From Sphaerolaimus hirsutus (taxonomy: Eukaryota; Nematoda; Chromadorea; Monhysterida; Sphaerolaimidae): a DNA stretch of 64,000 nucleotides. The DNA is taken from contig OZ038451.1 of assembly GCA_964036195.1 (NCBI GenBank), positions 310,001-374,000 of the forward strand. The letters run 5' to 3'. This document shows positions 30,398 through 42,493 of the stretch, piece by piece. The notes under the pieces are model-generated. The model did no database searches and had not been told where the DNA came from. It saw nothing but the letters and a program-made list of their open reading frames with translations. A program made the position numbers and the translations under genes. The number at the start of each line of letters is the position of its first letter. The first letter of the stretch is position 1.

Positions 30398-33220
30398 AAT
30401 TCTTGCACTGTTAACATTCTGTGCCCCACAGCTGCCTTGAAATGTTTCTTGGTGATGCCCACCATTCTCTCATAGACTCCTCCTTGCCACGGTGCCATAG
30501 GAGTCGTCATGTTCCACTGGATTTGTTGCTGTTAACAGTATGTCCGCACTGCTCCACTTTTGACCATTTCTGACCATTCTTTCCCAGTATTAATGGCCCT
30601 GTCAGTGCTCTTGCTGAGCACTCTCTCTGTCAACTTGAATTGCGTCGCATTGTCTGAAATCACTGCCTCAGACTTTCCACGCCTGGCAATGAATCTTCTG
30701 ACTGTGTTCAGGAATTCTTGTGCTGTCATGTTCAGCACACTTTCCAGGTGAACCGCGCGTGTCACCATACATGTGAACAAACAGATCCACATCTTCCTAT
30801 GATATTTGTCCACTTTGTACCAAACTGGTCCCATATAATCCAAGCCCGTATATTGGAATGGTCTGGCTCTCTGAACTCTGGTCTTTTGGTGGAAGTTGGT
30901 ATGGCTTCACTCCCAATTTCTGACAGGTCGGGCAGGTTCTCATCACATTATAAATCACTCGTCTGCCCTGTGTGATCCAGTACCTTTGTCTGATCGCTGC
31001 CAACGTGTGTTGCACTCCTGCGTGCATCAACTTCTTGTGCTGGTCTCTGACGATCAGCTGAGTCACTGTAGCCATTGCTGGCAACAGTATGAGTGGCACT
31101 GTGACCTCCTGTGGGTCTGTATGCTCCATTCTGCCGTGGCACATCAGGATTCCATCCTGATGCATTTGCACATTGAGCCACTTGATCAACTGCTGGTCTG
31201 CAGCTGCTTTCTTGCCATTCTGGCTGCCTTTGCTATGGCCTGTTGCCAGAATCTCTGCCACTCCTTTGTAATGATTCTGTTGCATCACTTTGATCCAATA
31301 TCTCAACGAAATCCCTCTTTCTTCAATACTGATAATTCCCTGTGGTTTCATTGTATCACAGATACTTTCCATGATTTCTGACAGCTCACTCTGACTGTCA
31401 TTTTTTCTGAGCTTTTTGTGCATCTGCCGCACGAATCTCATCACGTATACTGTTGCATTCAGTAATTTTGTCAGTGATGAGAATCTCTGAATCTCAATTC
31501 CCAATGGATTGCTTCGTCTACTTTCATCAGCTTGCCCATTGCTGGCATCTGGGTCACTGGCCACTTGCTGTGTGACACCCAGGTAAATTGGACTGGCTTT
31601 TGGGAACTTGAGCTCTTCTTTCTTGATTTCTGCCATCACTTCTGGCGTGACTGGCTCCACTTTCGGCTCTGGCCACTCTCCAGTCATTAGCCACTCTGGC
31701 CCCTTCCACCACAGGTCACTGTTCTCCAACTCTGACATGCTCATGCCTCTCGTGGCCATGTCAGCTGGGTTCTCCAGTCCTGCGATGTGTCTGATGTGCA
31801 TGTTCTCTGTCTCACTCTGAATCTTCTTTATTTCATCCAATCTGTTCTTGACAAAACATGCTAGTGGCTTCGCAGTTGTCAGCCACTTCAGACAACAGGT
31901 TGAATCTGACCATATGACTGTCTGACTGAATTTGATGTCCTTGAGCTCTTTGTGAATAAACTTTGACATTCTGCTGCTGATCAGCATTGCCAACAATTCC
32001 AGCCGTGGAATTGTCACTTCTGGCTTCTTTGGAGCAAGTCTCAATCTTGAGTACAGCAGGCTTCATGTGCCGCTGTCATTCTCTGTTTTCTGGCATATGT
32101 ATGCCACTGCGCTGTATGCCATTGCTGAGGCATCAACAAAAATGTGCAGTTGTGCATCTGCACCACTCTGATAATTCAGATTTCTGTTGAACTTGATATG
32201 TCCAACTTTGAGCAATTCTGTCTCTAATTGCTGCCAAATTGCTGTCTGTTCCTCAGACAGGGGAGTGTCCCATTCTTTGGCACTTGGTCCTGAATGCCAT
32301 AATGTCTGCAAAAATCTCTTTGCTGGCAGTAGGACGGGACAGACAAGTCCCATTGGATCAAAACATCCTGCAGTCACCTTTGCAGCTGTCCTTTTCATGG
32401 GAAGTTTGATCTTCTGGTCAGTCACTGATAATTGTGATTGCTGAACTGTCTTTGGTGTTTTCAGCCACATCTGGTCACTCTCTGTGTCCCATTTCATTCC
32501 TAGGACTGTTGTGACAATTTCCTTGGCTACATCTGATTCTGCCAATTGCCGAGTAAAACTCTTGTTGTTACTGTTCCACTCTCTCAGATTCATCTGTGCT
32601 TCTGTGAACAGCACTTTGGATTCCTGGTACAATTCAATTGCTTTCTACTCTGTCTCCACACTGAGAATCAAATTATCTACATACAGATTTTCATCGATCA
32701 ACTTTGCATTTTCTGTGCCAGCCTGATTCAGATGGTATCTAACAGTCAGTGCCAGCAGCGCTGGGCTGCAAATTATACCAAATGGCACTCTGGCAAATCT
32801 GTAGATCTGAATATTGTCCTCCATGGATGGTTTCATGGGATCCTTGTACCATAGAAATATTGTCACATCTCTGTCACTGTCCTGCAGGCTGATCTGCAGA
32901 AACGCTTTCTCTATGTCTGCGACCAGTGCAATTCCATGCAATCGGAATCGCATCAGCATTCCTACCAGCTGTGGTAGTATAACTAAACCGCGGTACATGC
33001 ATTCATTCAAGCTTAGCATGCCTGGCAGTTTTGCTGAGGCATCATATACCTCTCTGACCTTTGTGGTAGTTTTCTCTGGCGTTATTACTGGTTGATGGGG
33101 CAGAATATGGAACTTCCTGCCATCCATAATGTCTTCTTGCACTTTCTCAATCACTCCTTGCTCCTCTTGTGCTTTCATGATTGCCTGAATTTTCTCCAGT
33201 AATTCTGGGTCTCTCTTGAG
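30398..33220 (-). pseudogene. copy A: integrase, RNase H and most of reverse transcriptase, several frame breaks
   Basis: Homologous over its length to 42630-45470 of copy B. Blocks in order on the minus strand: RT core (VADIEKAFLQISLQ, YVDNLILS), RNase H (HIFVDASAMAYSAVAY; SDSTCCLKWL) and integrase (zinc region KLMHAGVQH, then DYMGPVW and ISDNATQF). Frames are broken near 32640 (stop replacing VQ), near 32050 (lost base), near 30820 (short deletion in the linker before the integrase core) and near 30530 (stop). It has more lesions than copy B, so it is the older or longer-silent copy. Confidence 0.85.
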
Positions 33221-33882
33221 TAGGGTGTCAAAAAAAATTTTCTACGGAAAACGGAAACGGAAACGGAAAAATTTGTTCAGCGGCCGGAAAACGGAACGGA
33301 AAACGGAAAAAAATTTGCACTTGGCGGAAAACGGAAACGGAAACGGAAAAAAAATTTCAGCAGCCGGAAAACGGAAAAAGAGGCCGGAAAAACGGAAACG
33401 GAAAAATCAAAATTGCACAGAAATGGAAAAACTTGCTGAAATTTTGCCGGAAAATGGATAAAATTTGCTGAAATTTTGCTGGAAGTGGCAAAAATTTGCA
33501 GTAATTTTGCTGGAAACAGAAAATTTTTTCACATCATTGACAATCTGCATGAATTTTTACCAGTTTGGCTGATCAGAAAACAGAAAGTTGGGTCAGAAAA
33601 AGGTAAAATGAGGCGGAAAAATGAAAAACTGAGGCGAAAAATAAAAAAAAGGAAAACAAACTGGAAATTGAGGCGGAAAACGGAAAAAAGGCGGAAAAAC
33701 TGAAAATTTAGCCGGAAAACGGAAAATGAGCCGGAAAAACGGAAACGGAAAAAAAAGTTGCCGGAAAACGGAACGGAAAACGGAAAAAAAATTTCAGCAG
33801 CCGGAAAACGGAACGGAAAACGGAAAAAATTTGCCTGCGGAAAACGGAAACGGAAAACGGAAAACGGAAATTTGACACCCTA
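33221..33882. mobile_element. hAT-like element built of CGGAAAA repeats
   Basis: Ends TAGGGTGTCAAA and TTTGACACCCTA, perfect 8-bp target duplication ctcttgag (33213-33220 and 33883-33890). The body is almost wholly degenerate ggaaaacggaaacgg units, all G/A-rich on the plus strand. It is inserted in the RT coding region of copy A. Confidence 0.85.
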
Positions 33883-33988
33883 CTCTTGAGCCTGTTAGTG
33901 AGGTACCTGAACCTCTTGAACGCCATTGCTTTATTGTCTGGAAGTTCATGCAAATTTGGCTTGTACATGAACTTTACAGAGTACTGAC
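33883..33988 (-). pseudogene. copy A: short pol segment between two hAT-like insertions
   Basis: About 106 bp homologous to copy B around 45464-45560 (RYLTNRLK, YKPNLHELPDN). Confidence 0.8.
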
Positions 33989-36908
33989 CAGGCTGTCCGG
34001 GAGGGGCACATACGTATGTGCCCCTGCATGTGCCCGGTGTGTGTGTTCCCCACATTTGGGAACATGCACACGATAAAAACAATGTATGTTTCCAGCTTTG
34101 GGCACATGCAACTTTTGAAAAAAATGCATGTGCCCGCGCTTGGAAACATACACACGTGTATGTTCCCCATGATTTCGGGCACATACATTTCAGAAAAACG
34201 TGTATGTGCCCAGTTTTGGAAACATACATACTTTTTAAAAATTGTATGTGCCCGGCTTTGGGAACATGCACCGTTTTTGCTGCCAAAAATCAATTACTGT
34301 TTTTTTTCAGTACAGCGACACCCATCCTTAAAAAGTTTCGGGTGCCGACAGTTCGCATTTGTGCATGGCGCCTTTCAAACCAGATATCGGCGCCTGGCCG
34401 ATCATCCAAATTCACTAAAAATAAAATAAAAATTTGGGCTATTTTTATCTATTGCGACACAATAAAAAATGCTTGAATCACATTAAACATATTTATTGAA
34501 TGCAGACACTCCACAATTATGCACGCGTTCCGCTAATGAGCGGGCCGCGTGGAGTGCCTGGCATCAATAAATATTTACGATGCATTGCAAGCGCATTTTC
34601 CTTGCATCATAATACAATAAAACGATGAAAGTTGATAAAATGATAGGACAAAAATTTTTGGTCAGCCGGAGTGAGTTTGGATAATCGGCGAAGCGCCGAT
34701 CTCCACTTTTCAGGGCACCAAAATGACGGCGCCCTTAAGTTCAAAGATTGGCGCCGCTGAAATGAACACTTGTTGATTGATTTTTGGCGGTAGTAATGAT
34801 TGAAAACTGAAAACTGATTAGAATGTGTAGCTGCAAAATTTCACTGTGAAAAGCTGTAAAATTATGCAAATCCGCAAAATTCCCTTTACAAAATGGTTGA
34901 ATGCACCAGCGCTGGTTTATGTCAAAAGTGTCAAAAGTCATTTAAAATGTGCTGAAAAATGAACAAATTCAATGAACAAAATCTTTTTAAAAAACACTTA
35001 ATTAACTGTTCCATGGTAAAAACGAAATATTACGACGAAAAAACTGTATAATTTTTGCTTCATTATAGATACTTTCCATACTAGTGTGATGGTGTGAACT
35101 TCACAGTGTGAAGTCCGCTGTGTATACCAATTTACTTTGAGTGGGTTGCCACTGCGCTTTTTACATGCATGCATGGTGTCCCATAGTCCTATTCTGACAC
35201 TGTCAAAAGTCATGTAAAATACCCTTGAAAATGTTAAAAATATTTTTATGTGTGTTTTACATTTAACATGACATTTTACATGATATTTGACACTTTGCAT
35301 GACATTTGGCATTTTATATGTCATTTTGCAGGGCCGTGGGTGCCCTCGAATATAAACCAAAAATACCTTTACAAAAAACATTAATAAAAATACATGTGGG
35401 CCATCCTGTAAAATTTTGGGACTCTAACAGCGGCATTTTTGGGAGCAAATGTCAAAGAAATCATATCCTTACCAGCTGGCCCACTGATAAAACACTCTTG
35501 TGTTTTGACTAACTTGGGTTATCTTTTGAAACTACCTTTTTATAGTCATAAAAACGCTATTGGACGATGGTATTTGAGGCTGGTAAAAATTAAGATTTTC
35601 AACAAAAAACTTTGGGCATAAATACTTTGAATGCACATTTAAGGAAATATTTTTATCAATTATGCAAAAGTTGACGTAACAGTCTTTTGTGCCACCCTGC
35701 ATGTACAAGTCCCACAGCGGCACCACTCAAAGTGAATATGTTTTGGGATATTTGTCGATCAGATAAGAGTGCAATCATTGAGTGTCGTTGATCATTTATT
35801 ATTCAACCGACATTTGGTGCAGCGGACAGGACATCATCTTAAATTGAATAAAATGGGCAATCATTTGCCCGCAATTACACAGACAGTGGTAAATTCACAC
35901 AGTGGTGCGGCGCGGTGGCGGAAAACACAAAGAAGCCACAGATGAGTTGCCGCGCTGCTCTGTGAACATGCCGCAGCTACTGCAGCCAGCGCAATGGCGC
36001 TGAACAAATGCAGATCTGTGACCGCTGCATTGTATGAGTCTGTATTAGTTCGAGCGCTGTCGCGCTGGCTGCAGTAACTGCTCCACATTCCCAGAGCTGC
36101 GCGGAAACTCAGCGACACCTTTGTGTTTGCCGCCAGGTTGTTGAGAATAAATGGTTGTGAATAAATGGTGCAGCAGATTAGTGAAAAGGCATGCGGCCTG
36201 AAAATTGTAGGGTAATTTGAGATAATTGTCACTAATAAAAAATACTGATCTAAATATGCTTAAATTGTTTATATGCTGCGGTAATTACACTATTTTATTA
36301 ATGATGGACCAACTACAAATCTTTCCAAAACAATTTTACAACTGCACACTTAATTAGTGTAATTATTATTAGGATAGATGCGCTGTGATAATAAATAATG
36401 ACATAGCAAAATGAAATAGGTGTTATGATAAAAAACCACGGTGAAAATCAGTCATATTAGCAGGTTTATTAGAGCGCACATGGCATGGTGTGGGAATTAA
36501 AATGTGGCATTAAAAATAATGGCCTCAATTAGCACTTTTACGACGTGCCTAAAGTCCTGTTAAATGCTCTATTAAATGCAAAGAGATAAGAGTAATGTAA
36601 AAAGTCATCGAAACATGGATTTGTGCAACACGCATATTTGGGATTGCACACGCTCAAAAAATTGTGCATGTGCCCAGTACGGGAAACATACATACTTCCA
36701 AAAAATTGTATGTGCCCGCATTTTGGAAACATACACGCGTGCACCCGCATGCATGTGCCCAGCCGCGGGAACATACAAACATGCATGTGCCCCGTGGTTT
36801 GGGCACATACAAACTGTAAACAAAATGTATGTTTCCAAGTTCGGGCACATGCAAATTTGCATGTGCCCAGTGTACCCCAGTTTGTATGTGCCCCTCCCGG
36901 ACAGCCTG
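33989..36908. mobile_element. hAT-like element with GTATGTGCCC subterminal array, copy 2
   Basis: CAGGCTGTCCGGGAGGGGCA at the left and its reverse complement at the right, target duplication gtactgac (33981-33988 and 36909-36916). Arrays of GTATGTGCCC, GTATGTTCCC and GTATGTTTCC occupy 34005-34270 and 36660-36895. The 2.3-kb interior differs from copy 1. It includes ggcgcc-containing inverted sequences (34360-34405; 34680-34760), catgacatttgacactttg repeats (35200-35330) and unassigned sequence (35760-36240). No transposase. Confidence 0.85.
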
Positions 36909-38073
36909 GTACTGACCATCCGGGTTTCTCTGTACACTTTCATTGAATTGCTTGATAGCCTCATCATCCTCAATGAGGTCCGGCTGGTCCATTATGCCAA
37001 TGCTATCCAGTCTGTCCATGTCTTTGACATTCGGTACAGGAGCAATTGACAACGATGCTTCCTCATACCACTTCTATCTCTGAATTTGATGCACAATTGT
37101 ATTGACCACCACCGGATATGCGCCATCCATGGTCCATTGATTTCTGTTGCTTGTCAGCTGCCCACCTCCCATCAGTAATCCCAATTCTGATGGAATTACA
37201 TACAATCCTGACGGGAGTTTGGTGGTGCTGGTGTTTCTGGACATCAAGTCCCAGAAGTAATTAAAGCCCACAATAATATCTGGCTTGAACGTACACTCTG
37301 TCCCTTTTTCCTTGGGAATTCTGTCTGCAAAGTAACTCTCATCCAGGAAGTACTTCTGCAGGTACTTTTCGTCCTGTTCTGATACAGGCACTTTGACTTG
37401 TTCTGTGGTCAACGTCGGAACCACATCAGCCACCATATTAATTTTCTGGCCATTTCTGAGCCGCATTCTGAATTCCACTTGCTGTATCACTTTATAGTGT
37501 GGCTTTTCATTTCCAAATGTGTACACCTGGATGTGGTGTTCACCTGTACTCTTCAAATTGAGTTTCTTGGCCACTTTCTCTGACATGTATGTTCCCTGGG
37601 ATCCCGTGTCCAGGAACACTTGGATTTGTAGTGGTGGCTGTTCAGGCTCCATCTCTGTATCCATTTCTGAAGCCTCAACCACTGTTCTGGCTGTCATCAA
37701 CATTGACATATTCCTGTTTACTGACAGGTTCACTGACGTATTCTGTTGCTTTGCATTTGGTTCTATAACCACTGTGCTGGATATGGTTTCTGTCTCTACC
37801 ATTTCTGGTCCAGCTTCTTCCACATTGACACAATTCACTGTTGCTTTTCTCTGCTGGCTCTGTGCTGGTCGACCGACCGTCGGCACAGACTTTCTGCCAT
37901 TGTTTGCTGATTGCTGGCCATTCTGTTGACCATTCACTCTGAATGCTGGAACTTGCCATTCAGCATTTCCATTGCCATTGTCTCCAAATTTCACTGGGCA
38001 CACTGCACTGTGGTGCCTATTCGATTTACAATAGAAACAATTTCTCATAAATTGACACTGAGCCATGTAATGC
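36909..38073 (-). pseudogene. copy A: gag zinc knuckle and protease region, cut by LTR3
   Basis: Minus-strand reading begins inside the CCHC region (NCFYCKSNRHHSAVC), passes the aspartic protease with DTG in FLDTGSQGTYMSEKV, and meets a TAG where copy B has Glu in HQIQREKWYEE. The frame ends at the hAT-like insertion. Position 38073 is the junction with LTR3, so all upstream gag and the 5' LTR of copy A are missing here. Confidence 0.85.
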
Positions 38074-39378
38074 TGTGATGAAGCCACCGAAGTCAGCGTC
38101 TTCTACCACCGAATCCGTCAACTCCAAGACCGTAGTGAGAAACGGCCTTTAGAGTGGTTGATTTCCCGTTGTAGCCGAACGTCCACTTGTCGACAGCCAA
38201 GTTGAGTTTATTTCGTAGTTGTGTGTTGAAAAGGGGGGTTCGAATTGTTTCAGGTACTTTATTTCGATCAGATACAGCGTGTTACAAAAGCGCAAAGTCT
38301 AGCGAGCTTCCTAATCGAAGTTTCTATCGCTAGCTTATTTTCGTTCAGTAGCTTGGGGTCCGCAGACTGAAGTAAAAACTTCCAAAGTAGCTAAGACACG
38401 GAAATAATGTATAAAAACATTAATACAGTAACTTCCTAATACAAATGCACAAATAAGTAGTAAATGCATTAATAAGATACGTTTAGCCGAGACAGTTGGC
38501 TTATTTTACGTGTGCATACATTCAAATAATTATGGTAAAGAAATACCAGGTACAAATTGGGCTAATAGAAAAACTATTAATCTTACGAGGCGCGAAGTCG
38601 GCAAACTCGGCCGATTTACTAATCTGTTTCAATTTGTCAGAAAACATTGACGCACATTGAACTAATATGATAGGGTTTGGAAATTGTATATAGTGGTGTA
38701 AATGTTCCTAATGACGTAAATAGAATAAGGTATATTTAACATAATAATAATAATCACTTCCTGGAAACGTATGTTGAATAATCTATTAAGTCGGGACTTA
38801 TTCGAGGTAAATGGGTATTGTAATTGAGCAGGGTCTATAGTATATTCAGCTTGAGCAGGGTATTATAAATATCAAGTAAATATAAATATAAGTTGTGAGC
38901 AGGGTTATAATAATTATGCCTACGCGAAGGGCTTTGTAAATACATACAGTAAATGCCAGTTACACATAGGGCGCTATTTCTCTGTTAGGACGCTGGCCTA
39001 GATAATTACGCAGCACATAAATATTCACAAGATTTGACTTTATCAACTTACAAGTAAACCATGTAAATGTATATATAATAATGATCAGAAAATTACGGCG
39101 AGTCGAATGAGCCTAATTTCATGTTAATACACCTAATAATAACTTATTTGACCTTTTAACCTAAACATTCCACATAAACCTATCAATAACTTATAGAACA
39201 CTGTCCTAATCGAATATTCTCCATGGATACGTAATAAGTGTAGGAAACATAATTTGCACGGTAAATTAATATAGTGCATGAAAAGTAAAATTAGTGCAAA
39301 TAGGTAAATAGATAAATATGAGCCTAATTATCAAATCTCTGTATTTCTTTATCCATCCATTTTGCTACGGTCAGCACA
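38074..39378 (-). repeat. BEL/Pao LTR3 (3' LTR of copy B)
   Basis: TGTGATGAAGCC to CAGCACA, 1305 bp. The interior of copy B begins at ctccgggcgg, as after LTR1. The left flank taatgc does not match the right flank of LTR4, so LTR3 has lost its partner duplication. It differs from LTR1/LTR4 at many shared sites. Confidence 0.85.
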
Positions 39379-39421
39379 CTCCGGGCGGAAGAAGTTGCTG
39401 CACCCCGTTGTTGCAGCAACG

Positions 39422-42400
39422 TCACATGCTGGTGGTGGCGGGTGCCAACGTGATGAGTGGCGTTTCCACAGTCGCCTCGGTGGTGAACGTGGTCGTGCGC
39501 GAAGTCGTGGGTGTGCGTGAAGTCACAGGTCCGGTTGCTGGTGATGCCAACGCCGACCTAGCCTGATGATGAAGCAGGTAGTTGCCCGTATCGCTTCCTG
39601 CGCGTTCTCGTGAGGTGAATTTGCGGATATCAGGCATGTGAATACTGTCTCTGTTCCTGGCTCTGACTTGTCCTTCATCAGCTGAACTTTCATCTGGCTG
39701 AACGTATGCTGATAGTGACTTTGCCATTCTGTCCTCTGTTTCTGCTCTCCTGGCAAATCTGACGGACTGTGTTGAGTTGGATCTGGCTCTCCTCTTGATT
39801 GCTGGTCTCAACTCTGTCTTGCGCACTTTTCTTTGTGGATAATTGGTCTCTTTCTGAGTTGATTTCTTGATAGTATATCTGATGGCTCTGAAGCATAGCC
39901 ATATGCATTTGAACGGACACACTATGCATTTCCATATGCATGTGTATACGCATGGTGGAATTACTGGCTTTCCTGTGGCAATTCTCCAATTGTACCACAG
40001 GTATCCTGCAGCTACGATTCCAGCTATCAGGATTGTGATTCCCAGCAGCATTGCGATTGTGTTGATGATCACTTGAAAGGGTCCTTTCAACATTCCTCCT
40101 ATAAAGTTAGTGTACCCTTTTGATACTCCAGATATATAGTGACCATATGCTTTGCCGATTCCTGCTGCTGTCTGTCCAATTCCAGCTCCAATGCCTTCTA
40201 TTGAATTTCTGATCACTCTGGGATCCAATGACATATCTGCTGTGTAATCGATTAACTGGTTCTGCACATGCTCCAAATTCTGTAGTCTCTGAATCTGGCC
40301 TCTGACATCCATGAAATTGGTCGCTCTGTTGACAATGTTAGTGAACAGATGAGGCGCGTCAAACGTGAAGGCCTGCCACTGTCCTTTCCATGTCATTTCA
40401 ATTGGCGTCTCTGTGACATGCACCATTCCATGTGCAGACTTCCACTGTCCATGCTCATTTCTGTACAGGTGCGGTGTAGTGTGGCTGCAGTCCTCTTCTG
40501 GTGATTTCTCTACCAAGTCTCTGCTGCCTGGGCTCTTGAACCATAAGGGCCCGTCTTTGTCCAATCTCATTGGTGTGTACTTATAACATGTTTCTCCCAC
40601 CTTCCCTGTCTGATAAATTATGTATGGCTGCACTTCCTTGCATTCCCAAAACATAATTGCTTCTCCAGCCCATTCTGCATGAACATCCTGTCTTCCCAGC
40701 ATGGCTCGAATCCCCAGTGTTGGATCGATGCGGAAAAGCTGAGTCAACATGTCCAGCTGGTTTTTGCGAAGTTGACATAGCTGATGCCATACAATCGCAA
40801 ATTGTGCCTGAGTCATCTCTCTGACCACATGTTGCAGGAACTGAAACTTGGAGTTTCTGTCGTCCAATCTGGCATACAGTGTTCCACTGATTGTCGACTC
40901 TCTTGCTTCCACTATCTTTCCTGGCATTGCCCATTCCACAGGCACATCTTCTCTTCTGTCAAACTGGATGAATACACCTCCTTGATCGGTGTAGTATGTG
41001 TCTCCCGGAACACATTCTGAACCAATTGGCCTCTTTGTCTTGTTGCTGTGGGAGTATGCTGCTTGCAATTTTGACACAATAATTGTCTGGCCAGATATCT
41101 CTGATTTGAATCTGCCAATTCTCTCATATGCACATTGATGCTCGAAGTTCTCTGTATCCCACACTGTGATTCCATAATTGTGGTCTCTGCAATGTCCCAT
41201 CATGGCTCTGCACTGGCTGAAATCTTGCAAGTCGCTGATTACAGTCTTTCCATCGAGTGAAGCCACAGTTCCTTCTTCCATGTAGAAGTTACTGACGACA
41301 TTCTCTTTGTCATGGCAACACCATGAATATTCCACATTCAAGGTTTGATTGGTTGTCCACACTCTGGGCTCCATTTCCACCAAAGGTGTTCCTCTGAACA
41401 TCTTGTGAATTCTTGCATAGTTACAGGCTACCACGCCAACTTGCTGGTATTTCTCAAAATTGCCTGTAATGCCTTTCGCTCCCCAGAAACTGGTGTGTGT
41501 GATAATTTCTTTGATTCTGATGTAGCATCTGTATGCTTTCTCTTTCTGTGGAATCTGTCTCTGTGCGTAAAGTGTAACTTGCATTGCCTTGACAAAATTC
41601 CTTGATGGGATATGGCACTGCACTTCTTCAGGAACTGTAAGCGCATGTCCATGCCTTCCACTGGTGCAAATCTGATACTTCTGGCTTTGTGAATTGATCA
41701 CCTGTTCCACAGGATGATCCTTGATTGCATCTTTGAATCTCTCATAAGTCTGCATTTCTCTGACAGATTTTGGTGGCCATTCTGAAGGCAAAGGCGGCAA
41801 TCCATGATGCGCTGCCAATGATGGTGGCCTTACTGTCGAGGTTTCTAGAACGTATGTTCTGGAAAATATTTCGCTGTAAGCCTTGCCGGCTTCTCTCAGC
41901 GTTGCTGACTCTGACATGCCTGTCAGCATCAATACCATGCACAGCATTCCAATCACCAGACTGCTTGTGGTTGCTGTGGCTTTCCCTGTCGCACTCCTCA
42001 GGACTCTATCCGATGCTGAGTTCCTATGTTTCTGGACAATTGCTGGGTCCAGTAGATCCACTTTGACTGTCACTGCTGTCTCTGGGATATCCATTGTCTT
42101 TGAATTGATTTCCAGCGGATACAATTGATTGAGTGGTCTGCTGACCACATTTCTGTTGGCAGTTCTGACTTTTGCTGAGCGAATCTGTCCATCTTTACTG
42201 GGCTCTAACTGCTCGATGCGACCCATCCTCCATGCACCTCTGGGCATGTTCTCTTCATAAATCAGTACAACTTCATTCACTTTGGGTTCTTGAGTCGCTG
42301 TCAATCTGCCATGTTTGTGCATCATCTGAGTTCTTTCCCTCAAGCTCGGGATATACTCTTGATGCCACAAGTCCCAGAACTTATCCAAAGTTTGCTGGGT

Positions 42401-42493
42401 TGTCTCCCAATATTTCTGCAGTTTCGCTGCGTTATCCATTCTGGGCACAAATTCTCCATCTTTGTCTGCATCTTTGTCCGTCTCCATCTCCAT
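39422..42493 (-). CDS. env: copy B: DUF5641-type tail fused to class III-like envelope glycoprotein (1023 aa)
   Basis: Residues 1-127 are the end of the integrase-associated DUF5641-type domain. Residues 177-196 (SLVIGMLCMVLMLTG) form an internal signal-peptide-like segment, so the following ectodomain should enter the secretory pathway. The ectodomain (about 200-808) is Cys-rich and has a furin-like KTKR at 485-488. At 568-618 is a block in which a Trp/Cys/Leu-rich helix is followed by IDPTLGIRAMLG, a conserved Gly and ECKEV, reminding me of the gB/chuvirus-type class III fusogens. A Gly/Ala-rich membrane-proximal stretch (766-790), one transmembrane helix (809-832), a Cys-dense juxtamembrane segment (848-867) and a 155-residue basic, Ser/Thr-rich tail follow. 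It would mediate membrane fusion. The start is arbitrary because the frame was split from pol by a 20-bp expansion at about 42450-42493. Confidence 0.75.
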   Translation of the reverse strand: MEMETDKDADKDGEFVPRMDNAAKLQKYWETTQQTLDKFWDLWHQEYIPSLRERTQMMHKHGRLTATQEPKVNEVVLIYEENMPRGAWRMGRIEQLEPSKDGQIRSAKVRTANRNVVSRPLNQLYPLEINSKTMDIPETAVTVKVDLLDPAIVQKHRNSASDRVLRSATGKATATTSSLVIGMLCMVLMLTGMSESATLREAGKAYSEIFSRTYVLETSTVRPPSLAAHHGLPPLPSEWPPKSVREMQTYERFKDAIKDHPVEQVINSQSQKYQICTSGRHGHALTVPEEVQCHIPSRNFVKAMQVTLYAQRQIPQKEKAYRCYIRIKEIITHTSFWGAKGITGNFEKYQQVGVVACNYARIHKMFRGTPLVEMEPRVWTTNQTLNVEYSWCCHDKENVVSNFYMEEGTVASLDGKTVISDLQDFSQCRAMMGHCRDHNYGITVWDTENFEHQCAYERIGRFKSEISGQTIIVSKLQAAYSHSNKTKRPIGSECVPGDTYYTDQGGVFIQFDRREDVPVEWAMPGKIVEARESTISGTLYARLDDRNSKFQFLQHVVREMTQAQFAIVWHQLCQLRKNQLDMLTQLFRIDPTLGIRAMLGRQDVHAEWAGEAIMFWECKEVQPYIIYQTGKVGETCYKYTPMRLDKDGPLWFKSPGSRDLVEKSPEEDCSHTTPHLYRNEHGQWKSAHGMVHVTETPIEMTWKGQWQAFTFDAPHLFTNIVNRATNFMDVRGQIQRLQNLEHVQNQLIDYTADMSLDPRVIRNSIEGIGAGIGQTAAGIGKAYGHYISGVSKGYTNFIGGMLKGPFQVIINTIAMLLGITILIAGIVAAGYLWYNWRIATGKPVIPPCVYTCIWKCIVCPFKCIWLCFRAIRYTIKKSTQKETNYPQRKVRKTELRPAIKRRARSNSTQSVRFARRAETEDRMAKSLSAYVQPDESSADEGQVRARNRDSIHMPDIRKFTSRERAGSDTGNYLLHHQARSALASPATGPVTSRTPTTSRTTTFTTEATVETPLITLAPATTSM

